NCBI GenBank assembly: GCA_021776525.1 | Contig: JAJFFT010000001.1 | Span: 186,001-250,000 of the forward strand | Length of the DNA: 64,000 nt | Source of the DNA: Robiginitomaculum sp. | GTDB taxonomy: Bacteria; Pseudomonadota; Alphaproteobacteria; Caulobacterales; Maricaulaceae | Reading direction: 5' to 3' | Shown: in pieces, positions 25,098 through 33,783 of the stretch | Position numbering within the stretch: position 1 is the stretch's first letter | How the letters are laid out: every line of letters starts with the position of its first letter | Notes under the pieces: model-generated | Told to the model about the DNA's origin: nothing | Seen by the model: the letters and a program-made list of their open reading frames with translations, nothing else | Databases searched by the model: none | Translations under genes and position numbers: made by a program

Positions 25098-26209
25098 CAG
25101 GCGTTTTCAGATATTTTCCGGTCTGGCTCGCGAATGCCGGAAGACCACCAGATACGGCACGCGCCCTCGTCGGAAACCATGCATGGCCCTATGGGTTTTC
25201 TGGGGGTGCAGGCCTTGCCATAAAGGATGCATTGATTGGGATAAATTTTGCCCAGAACTACGCGGGCACAATCACATCCGGGGGGCATTTCTCCGGCATG
25301 TTTGCGGGCCTGATCCACATCCAGCGCAAAGCGTTTGCGCGCGTCCGCATGGACGTATGCGTGATTAAGCGCGTAGCCGGAATTTGGAATAATCCCGATA
25401 CCACGCCAATTGGCATCGATCACACCCAGCACCTCGGCCATTACTTTACGGGCCGTCGGGTTGCCCCCGGCAGGCACCACACCGGCATAGCAATTTTCCA
25501 GGCCCGGGCGTTTGCACAGATATTGCTGCAAGACTGAATAGAGCGCCGCTAAAAGGCTTTCCGGGGTAAAACCGGCCACCGCCGCTGGAATATTATAATC
25601 GCGGACCACAAACTCCCATTCTTCTGGTCCCATAATGGCCGAAACATGGCCTGGCGCGATCAGCGCGTCAAAGCCGGCGGTTTCGCTTTGCAACAGCATG
25701 GCCACCGCTGGCCAGGTGAGACGGCCGGAAAGCAGCACGCTCAGGTTTTTGGGCGTACCCTGTGCCAGCAAAGCCGCTACGGGGGCTGTGGTGGTCTCGA
25801 ACCCGGCGGCGAAAAACACCACTTCTTTTTGCGGATTTTCATTCGCAATTTTCAACACCTGCGCGGGTGAAGCAATGGCACGCACGTCCGCCCCGGCGGC
25901 CTTGGCCTGTTCCAAAGACCGTGGCCGTGCCTTGGGGCCATTGCACGGCACCCGCAACATATCGCCAAAAGCAACCAGAATAATATCCGGTTTCATGGCC
26001 AGCTCTATGGCGGCATAAATATCTTCTTCCGGGCACACACAGACCGGGCAGCCGGGGCCGGGAATGATTTCGATATTTTCGGGTAGTGCGCCGCGCAAAC
26101 CGGCATGGCTAATCGTGCGCTCATGACCGCCGCAAACATTCATGACACGAATGGGTTTTTCTATGGGCAAGGCCCGAATACGGTCCAGCCATTGGGCGGC
26201 ATTTTTCAT
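25097..26209 (-). CDS. hypD: Hydrogenase maturation scaffold HypD
   Basis: 370 residues from the ATG at 26209, which overlaps the hypB stop codon by four bases; the longer in-frame start at 26305 is not needed. Conserved motifs: MNVCGGHE (Cys26), the redox pair GPGCPVC (51-57), VFFAAGFETTTAP, a GHVSAI region, and C-terminal [4Fe-4S] cysteines in GCDCARVVLGKIYPNQC and later Cys. HypCD holds the iron while CO and CN ligands are added. Confidence 0.95.
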   Translation of the reverse strand: MKNAAQWLDRIRALPIEKPIRVMNVCGGHERTISHAGLRGALPENIEIIPGPGCPVCVCPEEDIYAAIELAMKPDIILVAFGDMLRVPCNGPKARPRSLEQAKAAGADVRAIASPAQVLKIANENPQKEVVFFAAGFETTTAPVAALLAQGTPKNLSVLLSGRLTWPAVAMLLQSETAGFDALIAPGHVSAIMGPEEWEFVVRDYNIPAAVAGFTPESLLAALYSVLQQYLCKRPGLENCYAGVVPAGGNPTARKVMAEVLGVIDANWRGIGIIPNSGYALNHAYVHADARKRFALDVDQARKHAGEMPPGCDCARVVLGKIYPNQCILYGKACTPRKPIGPCMVSDEGACRIWWSSGIREPDRKISENA

Positions 26210-27018
26210 GACGTGCTGGCACTGTGCAACGCCATGCCATCGGGCTGCATGGTCGGCGCGATATTCTGATTTTTCTGATGCGCCTTCACCATGGCGTCCA
26301 GCCAATTAAACCATGGTTTCAGAGTTTCTTCGCGCCGCGATGATAGCGTCAATACCGGAGCTGCATTGGCCAGATGACGTACATGGTTCTTGGCCTTTTG
26401 CGTATCAAAATCATCCAGATATTCCAGCAGATCAGATTTGGTCAAAAGCACCAGATCGGAACCGCGAAACATCACCGGATATTTAGCCGGTTTGTCATCG
26501 CCTTCGGTGACCGACAACAAGGTGATATTGGCATGATGGCCCAGATCAAAACTAGCCGGGCAAACCAGGTTGCCGACGTTCTCGATAAACACAATATCGA
26601 GGCTACCCAGATCCAGTTCGTGCAGGGCGTCATGCACCATATGAGCATCTAGATGACAGGCCTGACCCGTGGTGATTTGCACCGCCGGTACGCCTTGTGC
26701 TCTGATCCTTTGCGCATCGTTTTCCGTTTCCAGATCGCCCTCAACCACACCTATGCGATATTTCGATCCTAACGCCTTGATGGTGGCCTCCAATAGGGCG
26801 GTTTTGCCGGAACCCGGCGAGGACATCAGGTTCAATGCCAGCACATTATGGCGGTTAAAATGCTCACGATTATGTGCCGCCATATGGTTGTTTTCGTGCA
26901 AAAGCGACGAAAGCACCTCTATGCTGGCTTTGCCATCTTTGGTGTGAGCCAAATGGCCTTCATCTGTCACCAGATGCGCGTTACCGGGGGTGATCGTGCA
27001 TCCGCAAGTTTCACACAT
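26206..27018 (-). CDS. hypB: Nickel-inserting GTPase HypB
   Basis: 270 residues. N-terminal nickel-binding CETCGC (residues 2-7), P-loop SSPGSGKT (66-73), VVEGDLETENDA, QITTGQACHLDA with metal-site Cys-His, FIENVGNLVCPASFDLG and the T-K-S-D guanine motif. There is no long His-rich stretch, so nickel storage is unlikely, but the high-affinity N-terminal site is present. It works with HypA to deliver nickel to the large subunit. It lies nine bases downstream of hypA. Confidence 0.95.
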   Translation of the reverse strand: MCETCGCTITPGNAHLVTDEGHLAHTKDGKASIEVLSSLLHENNHMAAHNREHFNRHNVLALNLMSSPGSGKTALLEATIKALGSKYRIGVVEGDLETENDAQRIRAQGVPAVQITTGQACHLDAHMVHDALHELDLGSLDIVFIENVGNLVCPASFDLGHHANITLLSVTEGDDKPAKYPVMFRGSDLVLLTKSDLLEYLDDFDTQKAKNHVRHLANAAPVLTLSSRREETLKPWFNWLDAMVKAHQKNQNIAPTMQPDGMALHSASTS

Positions 27019-27027
27019 TGTCTTCTC

Positions 27028-27396
27028 CTATCCGGCCTTAACCATGACCGCTGGTTTTTCGATAAGCACCAGGCTTTTGAGGATCATCTCATCACCGCTG
27101 ATCAGTTCCACCCGCCAGCTCTGACAAGAACCGCAAAGCAGCGCATTGTTGGGGACCTTGCTTTCGCTACCGCACTGACGGCATCGTATTCGCACCGAGC
27201 TAAGTTCAATTTCCAACTCGGTATCTGGAAAGCCGGCGGCCTGGCGGGCAATGCTAAAAGCCTGCGCCAATAAGGGAGCCTCAACGCCGCTAAGAGGGCC
27301 AATAAGCACGACAATAGTTTCTATCCCGGCCTTGTTCTGGTCAGCAATCTGGCGGGCCTGATCGAGCAGACTTTGACATATGGACAGCTCATGCAC
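27028..27396 (-). CDS. hypA: Nickel metallochaperone HypA
   Basis: 122 residues. The nickel-binding M-H-E start (His2) and LSICQSLLDQ are standard, and the C-terminal zinc site is present as C-R-Q-C-G and, after a 13-residue gap, C-G-S-C. Acts with HypB. It starts eight bases within hypC's 3' end. Confidence 0.95.
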   Translation of the reverse strand: MHELSICQSLLDQARQIADQNKAGIETIVVLIGPLSGVEAPLLAQAFSIARQAAGFPDTELEIELSSVRIRCRQCGSESKVPNNALLCGSCQSWRVELISGDEMILKSLVLIEKPAVMVKAG

Positions 27397-27634
27397 GGCC
27401 TTGTGCCTCTTGTTCGCGTTCTAGCATCTCGTCATAAATATCCCAGGCATTGCGGGCCTGTTCTTCGCTCATTTTGGCAATGGCATTGCCCACATGCACC
27501 ATCACCAGATCGCCTATGGCCAACGTTTCATGTTGCAATAAGAACAGGTTGACTTGGCGCTCTATGCCCTTGGCCTCACAACGTGCAGCAAAGCCGTCTA
27601 GTTCAAGAATACGCATAGGTACGCCTAGGCACAT
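27389..27634 (-). CDS. hypC: Hydrogenase maturation chaperone HypC
   Basis: 81 residues from the ATG at 27634. The obligatory Met1-Cys2 opening is present (MCLGVPMRIL), then a beta-barrel pattern with GDLVMVHVGNAIAKM and a helical C terminus. A longer open frame to 27790 exists but only MCLG can be the functional start. First gene of the hyp operon and divergent from the maturation protease gene. Binds iron with HypD and delivers the Fe(CN)2CO unit to the large subunit. Confidence 0.95.
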   Translation of the reverse strand: MCLGVPMRILELDGFAARCEAKGIERQVNLFLLQHETLAIGDLVMVHVGNAIAKMSEEQARNAWDIYDEMLEREQEAQGRA

Positions 27635-27789
27635 TATTATACTCCAAGAAAAATTGGCCCGTGTGTATGTTTTATGTGCCTGTAATGATCGTTGTGCAAG
27701 AGATCGTATGGTTAATGCGGCGATACGTCTCGCTCCCCTTGTATTAAAATTGGTATAGAGAGTGTTTAAATATTGGAGCGGAGGAGACA
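27635..27789. promoter_or_regulatory. Divergent intergenic control region, hyp operon / hydrogenase operon
   Basis: 155 bases between the divergent hypC and maturation protease genes must hold both promoters. A direct repeat GATCGT-N9-GATCGT is visible at about 27687-27707. I looked for sigma-54 and FNR-type sites on both strands and found no convincing match. GGAGGAGA just before 27790 is the protease ribosome site. Confidence 0.4.
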
Positions 27790-28287
27790 ATGCCGGCCTT
27801 TACTAAAACAAATGAACGGATACTCGTTCTTGGGGTAGGCAACACCTTGCTTTCCGATGATGGTGTCGGAATCCACGTTACCGAAATCTTGCGCAAGGAA
27901 AACGGGTTTGGCGAGCACGTCAGCATTCACGATGGCGGCACCATTGGCCTATCGCTATTGCCGGAAATAGAAGACGCTGACCGTCTGATTGTTGTTGATG
28001 CGGCCCGCATTAAAGGCCCGCCAGGCACAGTGTGTACCTTTGAAAACGCGCAAATGGATGCGCATCTTAGCACCGCCAGAAGCACGGTACATGAAGTGGC
28101 GCTGGCCGATCTTCTGGATGCTGCCACTTTAAATGGGCGTGCACCAAAAATACGGGCGCTCATTGCGATTCAGCCTGAATATACCCGCTGGGGGGTAGAG
28201 CCGACGGCGGCTGTCAGGGCCGCCATTCCTGCGGCGTGTAACGCGGTGCGTGACGTCCTTGAGAGGTGGTCACATGAGCCTTCCTGA
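27790..28287 (+). CDS. hupD: Hydrogenase maturation endopeptidase (HupD/HyaD family)
   Basis: 165 residues. N-terminal GVGNTLLSDDGVG motif with the nickel-sensing acidic pair (Asp23/Asp24), Asp70 in LIVVDAARI and His101, equivalent to the three ligands of HyaD/HybD. It recognises nickel in the large subunit and removes the 15-residue C-terminal tail. Good ribosome site GGAGGAG. First gene of the structural operon; the next gene starts inside its 3' end. Confidence 0.93.
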   Translation: MPAFTKTNERILVLGVGNTLLSDDGVGIHVTEILRKENGFGEHVSIHDGGTIGLSLLPEIEDADRLIVVDAARIKGPPGTVCTFENAQMDAHLSTARSTVHEVALADLLDAATLNGRAPKIRALIAIQPEYTRWGVEPTAAVRAAIPAACNAVRDVLERWSHEPS

Positions 28288-28684
28288 AAGCCTAACCCCA
28301 TGTACGCCGCCCCTTACTGGTATGGCGGATAGCGTTCTGAGTGAAATTGCTGAGCGCTTGCAAGTGTTTGCGCTCAGTGGGGAAGAGACGGTCATTGATT
28401 TGCGCTCTTTGCCGATGAGCAATGCGGACCGCAATGACCTGGAAGTCCGGCTTGGGCGTGGTGAGGTTGAGATTAAATTGTATGTCTCGGGCCAAAGCGA
28501 CATCTGGGAAACGACCTTCGCTGGCGTTTGGTGGGTCCGCCACATTGACGGGGACGGGCGTATTGCCGCCGAAGAGATCAACATCACTTCAGTACCCGAC
28601 ATTTTACGGGCTCACCCGGATGATGCCCGTGCTGCCGCCACCCGCTTAGCTGGGATAAACACCAAGGAGAGCGATGATGTCTAA
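28274..28684 (+). CDS. Hydrogenase expression/formation protein, HupH/HyaF/HoxQ-like
   Basis: 136 residues from the ATG at 28274 with GAGGTGG upstream. It matches the C-terminal domain of HupH-type proteins: LSEIAERLQVFALSGEETVIDLRSLPMSNAD, LEVRLGRGEVEIKL, then FAGVWWVRH. HupH proteins are about 280 residues; only the C-terminal half is encoded here, as in short forms from Isp-type hydrogenase loci. Overlaps the protease gene by 14 bases and the small-subunit gene by 11. Role in Fe-S or small subunit maturation is inferred from the family. Confidence 0.8.
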   Translation: MSLPESLTPCTPPLTGMADSVLSEIAERLQVFALSGEETVIDLRSLPMSNADRNDLEVRLGRGEVEIKLYVSGQSDIWETTFAGVWWVRHIDGDGRIAAEEINITSVPDILRAHPDDARAAATRLAGINTKESDDV

Positions 28685-29753
28685 GCCGCAAACCATTGGG
28701 GAAATGCTGCAAGAGCAAGGCGTTTCGCGCCGCGCATTTCTTAAATTTACGGCCTATCTGGCCTCGTCCATGGCGCTGACACCGCAAATGGCCAAAGCCA
28801 TGGCGGATAATCTGGCGACGGCACGGCGACAATCAGTCATCTGGTTATCGTTTCAAGAATGCTCTGGCTGTACCGAAAGCTTCACCCGCTCATTCTCGCC
28901 AACCCTGGAAGATTTAATCTTCAATTTTATTTCTCTGGATTACAACGAAACACTAATGAATGTCTCCGGGGTTGCCGCCATTGAGGCACGACGCAAGGCC
29001 GTTGAGGAAAACAAGGGAAAATATATTCTGGTCGCTGAAGGGGCGATCCCTTTGGATGATGATGGAGTTTTTTCAACTTCCGCAGGAAACACAAGCCTTG
29101 CCGAACTTAAGGAACTTGCCAAAGATGCGATGGCGATCATTGCGGTTGGCTCCTGCGCTACCTTTGGAGGCATACCGGCGGCGCTTCCCAACCCGACCGG
29201 AGCAGTGGGCATAGACCAGATCATCACCGACAAACCCATCATCAATATACCCGGTTGTCCGCCCATTCCCGAAGCCATGACCGGCACCATTGCCTATATT
29301 CTGTCCTTTGGAAAACTCCCCGAACTGGATCATCTGAAACGGCCACTTATCTATTTTGGCAACTCCATTCATGATCGCTGTTATCGCCGTCCGTTTTATG
29401 AACGCGGCCTGTTTGCCAAAAGTTTTGACGATGAGGGCGCGCGTAAAGGCTGGTGCCTTTATGAGGTCGGGTGCAAGGGGCCCGTTACCTATAACGCCTG
29501 TGCCACGGTAAAATGGAATGGCGGCATCACCTTTCCCATTCAATCCGGGCATGGGTGTCTTGGCTGTTCCGAACCCAACTTCTGGGACAAGGGTGGGTTT
29601 TACAAACCAATACCGGCCCCCATCAACACGGTGGGCAAAGTTGTCGCCGGGGCGGCAGCAGCCGGGGTCGTCGCCGGCGCCGTCAGCGCAACCATTGCCC
29701 GTGCACGAAAGAAAAACGCAGCCAAAAATAAAGTGAAGGAGGAGAACCAATGA
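28674..29753 (+). CDS. hynS: [NiFe]-hydrogenase small subunit, Tat-exported, C-terminally anchored
   Basis: 359 residues. Two ATG codons in a row; AAGGAG is four bases before the first and seven before the second. Twin-arginine signal SRRAFLKF (18-25). Proximal cluster: Cys63 and Cys66 in ECSGCTESF, Cys161, Cys195. Distal: His233, Cys236, Cys261, Cys267. Medial 3Fe-4S: Cys276, Cys295, Cys298. The position that is Cys in the six-cysteine oxygen-tolerant proximal cluster is Gly here (S-G-C), and the second extra one (G-S-C-A-T-F-G-G) is also Gly, so this is a standard, probably oxygen-sensitive enzyme. A C-terminal hydrophobic Ala/Val/Gly segment (318-342) with a basic end anchors it in the membrane with the active site in the periplasm. 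Confidence 0.96.
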   Translation: MMSKPQTIGEMLQEQGVSRRAFLKFTAYLASSMALTPQMAKAMADNLATARRQSVIWLSFQECSGCTESFTRSFSPTLEDLIFNFISLDYNETLMNVSGVAAIEARRKAVEENKGKYILVAEGAIPLDDDGVFSTSAGNTSLAELKELAKDAMAIIAVGSCATFGGIPAALPNPTGAVGIDQIITDKPIINIPGCPPIPEAMTGTIAYILSFGKLPELDHLKRPLIYFGNSIHDRCYRRPFYERGLFAKSFDDEGARKGWCLYEVGCKGPVTYNACATVKWNGGITFPIQSGHGCLGCSEPNFWDKGGFYKPIPAPINTVGKVVAGAAAAGVVAGAVSATIARARKKNAAKNKVKEENQ

Positions 29754-30412
29754 CCGGCCTTCTCGATTTTGCCCGCGGACCGGCTTTGCAATTTGCGCTG
29801 GCGGTCTTTGTTTTTGGCATTGTATGGCGTCTGGCAAGCCTGATGTTCATGCCCTGGGCGAAGGATAAATCCGTTGCTCGCGTCGGTGCCAAACCAACGC
29901 TGGTTGCCGCCTGTGCCGAGTTCTTTCGACGTATGGTCCCCAAACCGGCATTCACCAAACGCACCCGCTTTACCACCGTTAATGGCTGGGTATTTCATGT
30001 AGGATTGGCGATCATCATCTTAAGCTTCGCGCCGCATATTCTGTTCATCAAAAGCCTTACGGGCCTGACGTGGCCTGCTCTGCCTAATATTTTCATTTTT
30101 GCGGTGGGAGGAGTGACCGTAGCGTCCCTGATACTGGCGCTGGCGCACCGCCTTTCCAGCCCGGTTTTACAGCTTATCTCAACCATGGATGACTATGTGA
30201 CCTGGGTGGTGACAATTGTCCCTGTGCTGACCGGCCTTGCCGCCGCCAGCCATGTGGGCCTTCGTTATGAAACCCTGTTGGCTATCCATATCCTCAGCGT
30301 TTGCGCTTTTCTGATCTGGTTTCCCTTTGGCAAATTAATGCACAGTTTTCTGGTTTTCATAACCCGGGGAGAGATGGGGTCACAGCTGAACCACCGGGGG
30401 ATCAAACTATGA
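29750..30412 (+). CDS. Isp1-like membrane cytochrome b subunit
   Basis: 220 residues, about five membrane helices (starts near 8, 78, 112, 148, 180). NarI-like pattern with paired histidines: His in FHVGLAIIILSF, His in SFAPHILF, then His in ALAHRLSS, HVGLRYE and LLAIHILSV, and finally KLMHSF. These are candidates for two b-haems. It overlaps the small subunit by ATGA, so the two are translationally coupled. In Isp-type (group 1e) hydrogenases the order is hynS-isp1-isp2-hynL; here isp1 follows hynS as expected. It would take electrons from the small subunit through the membrane. Confidence 0.85.
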   Translation: MTGLLDFARGPALQFALAVFVFGIVWRLASLMFMPWAKDKSVARVGAKPTLVAACAEFFRRMVPKPAFTKRTRFTTVNGWVFHVGLAIIILSFAPHILFIKSLTGLTWPALPNIFIFAVGGVTVASLILALAHRLSSPVLQLISTMDDYVTWVVTIVPVLTGLAAASHVGLRYETLLAIHILSVCAFLIWFPFGKLMHSFLVFITRGEMGSQLNHRGIKL

Positions 30413-30445
30413 AACCGTTGAACCCGACAGCGCATGGAGCGCATT

Positions 30446-32173
30446 ATGAATAAACGCATTGTTGTTGACCCAATCACCCGCATCGAAGGCCATTTGCGTA
30501 TCGAGGTTGATACCAATGAGGCTGGCGGCATTGAAAGCGCATATAGCTCGGGCACCATGGTACGCGGTATAGAGCTGATCCTGCAAGGTCGTGATCCGCG
30601 CGATGCCTGGGCCTTTGCCCAGCGCATTTGCGGGGTTTGCACACTGGTTCATGGCATTGCCTCGGTGCGTGCGGTGGAAAATGCGCTCAACATATCAATC
30701 CCTAAAAATGCCCAGCTTATCCGCAATTTGATGATTGGGGCCCAGCACATTCATGACCATGTGATGCATTTTTATCATTTGCATGCGCTGGACTGGGTGG
30801 ATGTGGTTTCGGCCCTCAATGCAGATCCCAAGGCCACTTCGGAACTGGCGCAATCAATTTCATCTTATGCCAAATCCAGCCCCGGATATTTTGCCGATAT
30901 GCAAAAAAAACTCAAAGGCTTTGTCGAGTCCGGCCAATTGGGCATTTTTGCACAAGGCTATTGGGGGCACCCGGAATACAAATTGCCCCCAGAGGCTAAT
31001 TTAATGGCCGTATCGCATTATCTGGAGGCGCTGGCCTGGCAGCGGGATGTAGTAAAACTGCACGCTATTTTTGGTGGCAAAAACCCGCATCCAAACTTTC
31101 TGGTGGGTGGTGCACCAACACCGATAAGCACCGATGAGAGCGGCGCAACGGCCCTGAACATGACGGGGCTGGAAGAGATTCGCCGGGTGATCAACCATAT
31201 GCAGGAATTCGTCACTCAGGTTTATCTGCCTGACACGTTGGCGATTGCCAGTTTTTACAAGGACTGGTTTGCCAGAGGCGAAGGCCTTGGGAACTTCATG
31301 ACTTTTGGGGATTTTCCAAGTGCTGGCGAAGATGATCCCTCTAGCTGGCTCATCCCCAGCGGGGTCATTCTGGACAGGGATTTAAGCAAAATTCACCCGG
31401 TGGATATGAATGACCCGGAACAGATACAGGAATTTGTCGATCATTCCTGGTATGACTATGAGGGAAAAAAGGATGGCCTGCACCCCTATGCGGGCCAAAC
31501 CAATCTCAACTATACTGGCCCAAAAGCCCCTTATGAGCATTTGAATATGGAGGAGAGCTATTCCTGGCTTAAATCCCCGCGTTGGCGCGGTAAAGCCATG
31601 GAGGTTGGCCCGCTGGCCCGAGTGCTGATGCTTTATGCCAACGGACATGAGCCAACCATTGATCTGGCAAATTCTGCGTTGAAACAACTTGATCTGCCAC
31701 TCACAGCCATGTTCTCAACCATGGGCCGCACCGCGGCACGGACCCTGGAAAGCAAGGTCATCGCCGACCAGATGATGGTCTGGTACGACAATCTGATGGC
31801 CAACATTAAAGCCGGAGACCTCTCTGTTCACAGTGAAACCAAATGGGATCCATCCACCTGGCCAGCCGAAGCACGCGGGGTGGGCTTTATGGAGGCACCG
31901 CGCGGGGCATTGGCCCATTGGGTGGTCATAAAGGGCAAGAAAATCAGCAATTACCAGGCCGTGGTGCCCAGCACTTGGAATGCCGGCCCCCGCGATGCCA
32001 GCGGCCAACCGGGTGCCTATGAGGCGGCCCTGATGGATCGTCATACCCTTTATGACCCCAAACAACCGCTGGAAATACAACGCACTATTCACAGCTTTGA
32101 TCCGTGTCTGGCCTGTGCCGTCCATGTTGCAGACCCGGACGGCAATGAGCTGGTGCAAATCAATATTCAATAG
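30446..32173 (+). CDS. hynL: [NiFe]-hydrogenase large subunit
   Basis: 575 residues from the ATG at 30446, which has GGAG seven bases upstream; the ATG at 30434 overlaps that ribosome site. The L1 motif RICGVC (Cys62, Cys65) and L2 motif DPCLACAVH (Cys554, Cys557, His560) supply the four nickel/iron cysteine ligands. Fifteen residues after His560 form the tail removed by the maturation protease. Other family marks: VDPITRIEGHLRIE, GAQHIHDHVMHFYHLHALDW, and GPLARVLM. The subunit travels with the small subunit through Tat. It follows isp1, not isp2. Confidence 0.97.
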   Translation: MNKRIVVDPITRIEGHLRIEVDTNEAGGIESAYSSGTMVRGIELILQGRDPRDAWAFAQRICGVCTLVHGIASVRAVENALNISIPKNAQLIRNLMIGAQHIHDHVMHFYHLHALDWVDVVSALNADPKATSELAQSISSYAKSSPGYFADMQKKLKGFVESGQLGIFAQGYWGHPEYKLPPEANLMAVSHYLEALAWQRDVVKLHAIFGGKNPHPNFLVGGAPTPISTDESGATALNMTGLEEIRRVINHMQEFVTQVYLPDTLAIASFYKDWFARGEGLGNFMTFGDFPSAGEDDPSSWLIPSGVILDRDLSKIHPVDMNDPEQIQEFVDHSWYDYEGKKDGLHPYAGQTNLNYTGPKAPYEHLNMEESYSWLKSPRWRGKAMEVGPLARVLMLYANGHEPTIDLANSALKQLDLPLTAMFSTMGRTAARTLESKVIADQMMVWYDNLMANIKAGDLSVHSETKWDPSTWPAEARGVGFMEAPRGALAHWVVIKGKKISNYQAVVPSTWNAGPRDASGQPGAYEAALMDRHTLYDPKQPLEIQRTIHSFDPCLACAVHVADPDGNELVQINIQ

Positions 32174-32179
32174 GAAAAT

Positions 32180-32416
32180 ATGGCCATGAAAAACCTGGTT
32201 CAAACGATTACTTTTACGCTTGCTAGCCTTGTAATGACGTCTGAGGCTTTTGCCCATTCAGGGGCTGAGGCAATTCATCACTTCGATCTGGCTGGCGCAG
32301 TTTTACATGTGTTGACCAGCCCGGATCATTTGATGCCATTCCTGCTGGTTGCCCTTGTCGGCACTATTCTTGGCGTGCGCGTTTTGATGATCAGGGGGCG
32401 CAATAAGCGGAGGTAA
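32180..32416 (+). CDS. Small His-containing membrane protein in the hydrogenase operon
   Basis: 78 residues. A cleavable or anchoring N-terminal signal (LVQTITFTLASLVMTSEAFA), then a short loop with seven histidines in the mature part up to SPDHLMPF, and a C-terminal membrane helix followed by a basic tail (RGRNKRR). I do not recognise a named family; the LHVLTSPDHLMPF segment resembles parts of HupE/UreJ-type metal permeases, but the protein is far too short to be one. Its tight placement between the large subunit and the Isp2-like gene (6 and 4 base gaps) means it is part of the hydrogenase operon. A role in the quinone or haem interface, or in nickel handling, is possible. Confidence 0.7.
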   Translation: MAMKNLVQTITFTLASLVMTSEAFAHSGAEAIHHFDLAGAVLHVLTSPDHLMPFLLVALVGTILGVRVLMIRGRNKRR

Positions 32417-32420
32417 AACC

Positions 32421-33668
32421 ATGTTGACTAACGAGCAATTGCAAAGTGCCGCAGATAAGTTCATGGCGCTCACCGGAGGCAATTTAGCGCCGTATCTGGA
32501 AGCGTGTGTGCATTGTGGCCAATGCGCCGAAGCTTGTCATTTTTATGAAGCCACCAATGATCCGCGCTATACCCCGGCCTATAAACTGTTTCCCATTGCA
32601 AAGGCGTGGAAACGCAACAAATCTCCGCTGAATTGGCTTGGTCTGGGAAGAAAAATTAGATCCGAAGACCTTGAGGACTGGGAAGATTTAATTTTTGATA
32701 GTTGCACCATGTGCGGGCGCTGTTCGGCGGTCTGCCCGATGGGCATTGATATTTCCTCTATTGTGGCGGTCACTCGCCAAGCCTATGTCGCCGCCGGACT
32801 TGGACCAAAGGATTTGATGCAGGCAGCGGAAAATGTGCGCGAGCATGGTTCTCCATTGGGCCTGACATCAGACAAGCTGGTCGACCGGCTGGAATGGCTG
32901 GAAGACGAGAACGACATTGAACTGCCGCTGGATAAAGAAGGTGCTGAGGTTCTGCTGACCGTGTCCTCGATAGAGATGATGAAATATCCAGACAGCATTG
33001 TCGCCATGGGTAAATTACTGAACCACGCAAAGGTCAACTGGACCTTTAGTTCCAAAGGCTATGAGGCAACCAATTTTGGCTTTTTGTCGGGCAAGATTGA
33101 TCTGGCAAAGTTGGGACTAAGCCGCATTGTTGAAGCCGCAGAAGAACTGGGTATCAAAACTGTGGTGATCCCTGAATGCGGTCATGCGTATGGCGTGATG
33201 CGCTGGTCTGGGGCTAACTTTTTAGGCCGAGAATTACCTTTTGATGTGCTGCACATCACTGAATTTCTGGCAGACCTTAAACGTGCAGATAAACTGAAGC
33301 TGAAACCCTATAAAAGACCCATTACCTATCATGATCCGTGTCAGGTTTCTCGGCGCGGTGGTGCCGCCGAGGCGGCCCGCGTTTTACTGGACGGCTTTGC
33401 CGAAGACTTTCGTGAAATGACGCCGACTGCAAACTTTAACTGGTGTTGCGGCGGCGGCGGGGGTGTGCAGGCCATGGCCAGTGCCGCCGACCTGCGCCAC
33501 AAGGTGTTCAAGATCAAGATGGATCAGGTTGAAGCCACAGGGGCGGATACCATGGTATCATCTTGCGCCAATTGCCGTCTGACCATGGATGAAAGCATCG
33601 CTCATTGGAAATGGGATCATGGCCTGAATAGTCTGGTTGAAATTATGGCTGATAATCTGGTGGAATAA
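32421..33668 (+). CDS. Isp2-like Fe-S protein, HdrD/heterodisulfide-reductase type
   Basis: 415 residues, cytoplasmic. Ribosome site GGAGG seven bases upstream. Two [4Fe-4S] ferredoxin motifs: Cys29/32/35/39 (CVHCGQCAEAC) and Cys95/98/101/105 (CTMCGRCSAVCP). Two C-terminal CCG domains: Cys in ECGHAYG with HDPCQVSRR, then NWCCGGGGG and SSCANCRLT. This is the layout of HdrD and Isp2, where the CCG cysteines hold a non-cubane cluster. In Thiocapsa HynSL, Isp1 and Isp2 form the electron path from the hydrogenase to a sulfur or quinone partner. Here it is separated from isp1 by the large-subunit gene, unlike the Thiocapsa order. Confidence 0.88.
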   Translation: MLTNEQLQSAADKFMALTGGNLAPYLEACVHCGQCAEACHFYEATNDPRYTPAYKLFPIAKAWKRNKSPLNWLGLGRKIRSEDLEDWEDLIFDSCTMCGRCSAVCPMGIDISSIVAVTRQAYVAAGLGPKDLMQAAENVREHGSPLGLTSDKLVDRLEWLEDENDIELPLDKEGAEVLLTVSSIEMMKYPDSIVAMGKLLNHAKVNWTFSSKGYEATNFGFLSGKIDLAKLGLSRIVEAAEELGIKTVVIPECGHAYGVMRWSGANFLGRELPFDVLHITEFLADLKRADKLKLKPYKRPITYHDPCQVSRRGGAAEAARVLLDGFAEDFREMTPTANFNWCCGGGGGVQAMASAADLRHKVFKIKMDQVEATGADTMVSSCANCRLTMDESIAHWKWDHGLNSLVEIMADNLVE

Positions 33669-33783
33669 GCTACGCAGGCAGACAATTTGTCGCATTTTGG
33701 ACGCCTGTTTTTGTTCAATTCTCTGACCATATAAGAACGACAAAGGCACGATTGCCTTTACACCGCTTCACAGGAAAAATGAG

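Noticed and set aside
27635-27789. Possible sigma-54 or FNR sites between the divergent hyp and hydrogenase operons
   Set aside because: TTGGCCCGTG and TTGCA-like pieces are present but the required GG/GC pair at 10-base spacing, or TTGAT-N4-ATCAA, is not.
28674-29753. Oxygen-tolerant (six-cysteine) hydrogenase
   Set aside because: Both extra proximal-cluster cysteine positions are Gly in this small subunit.
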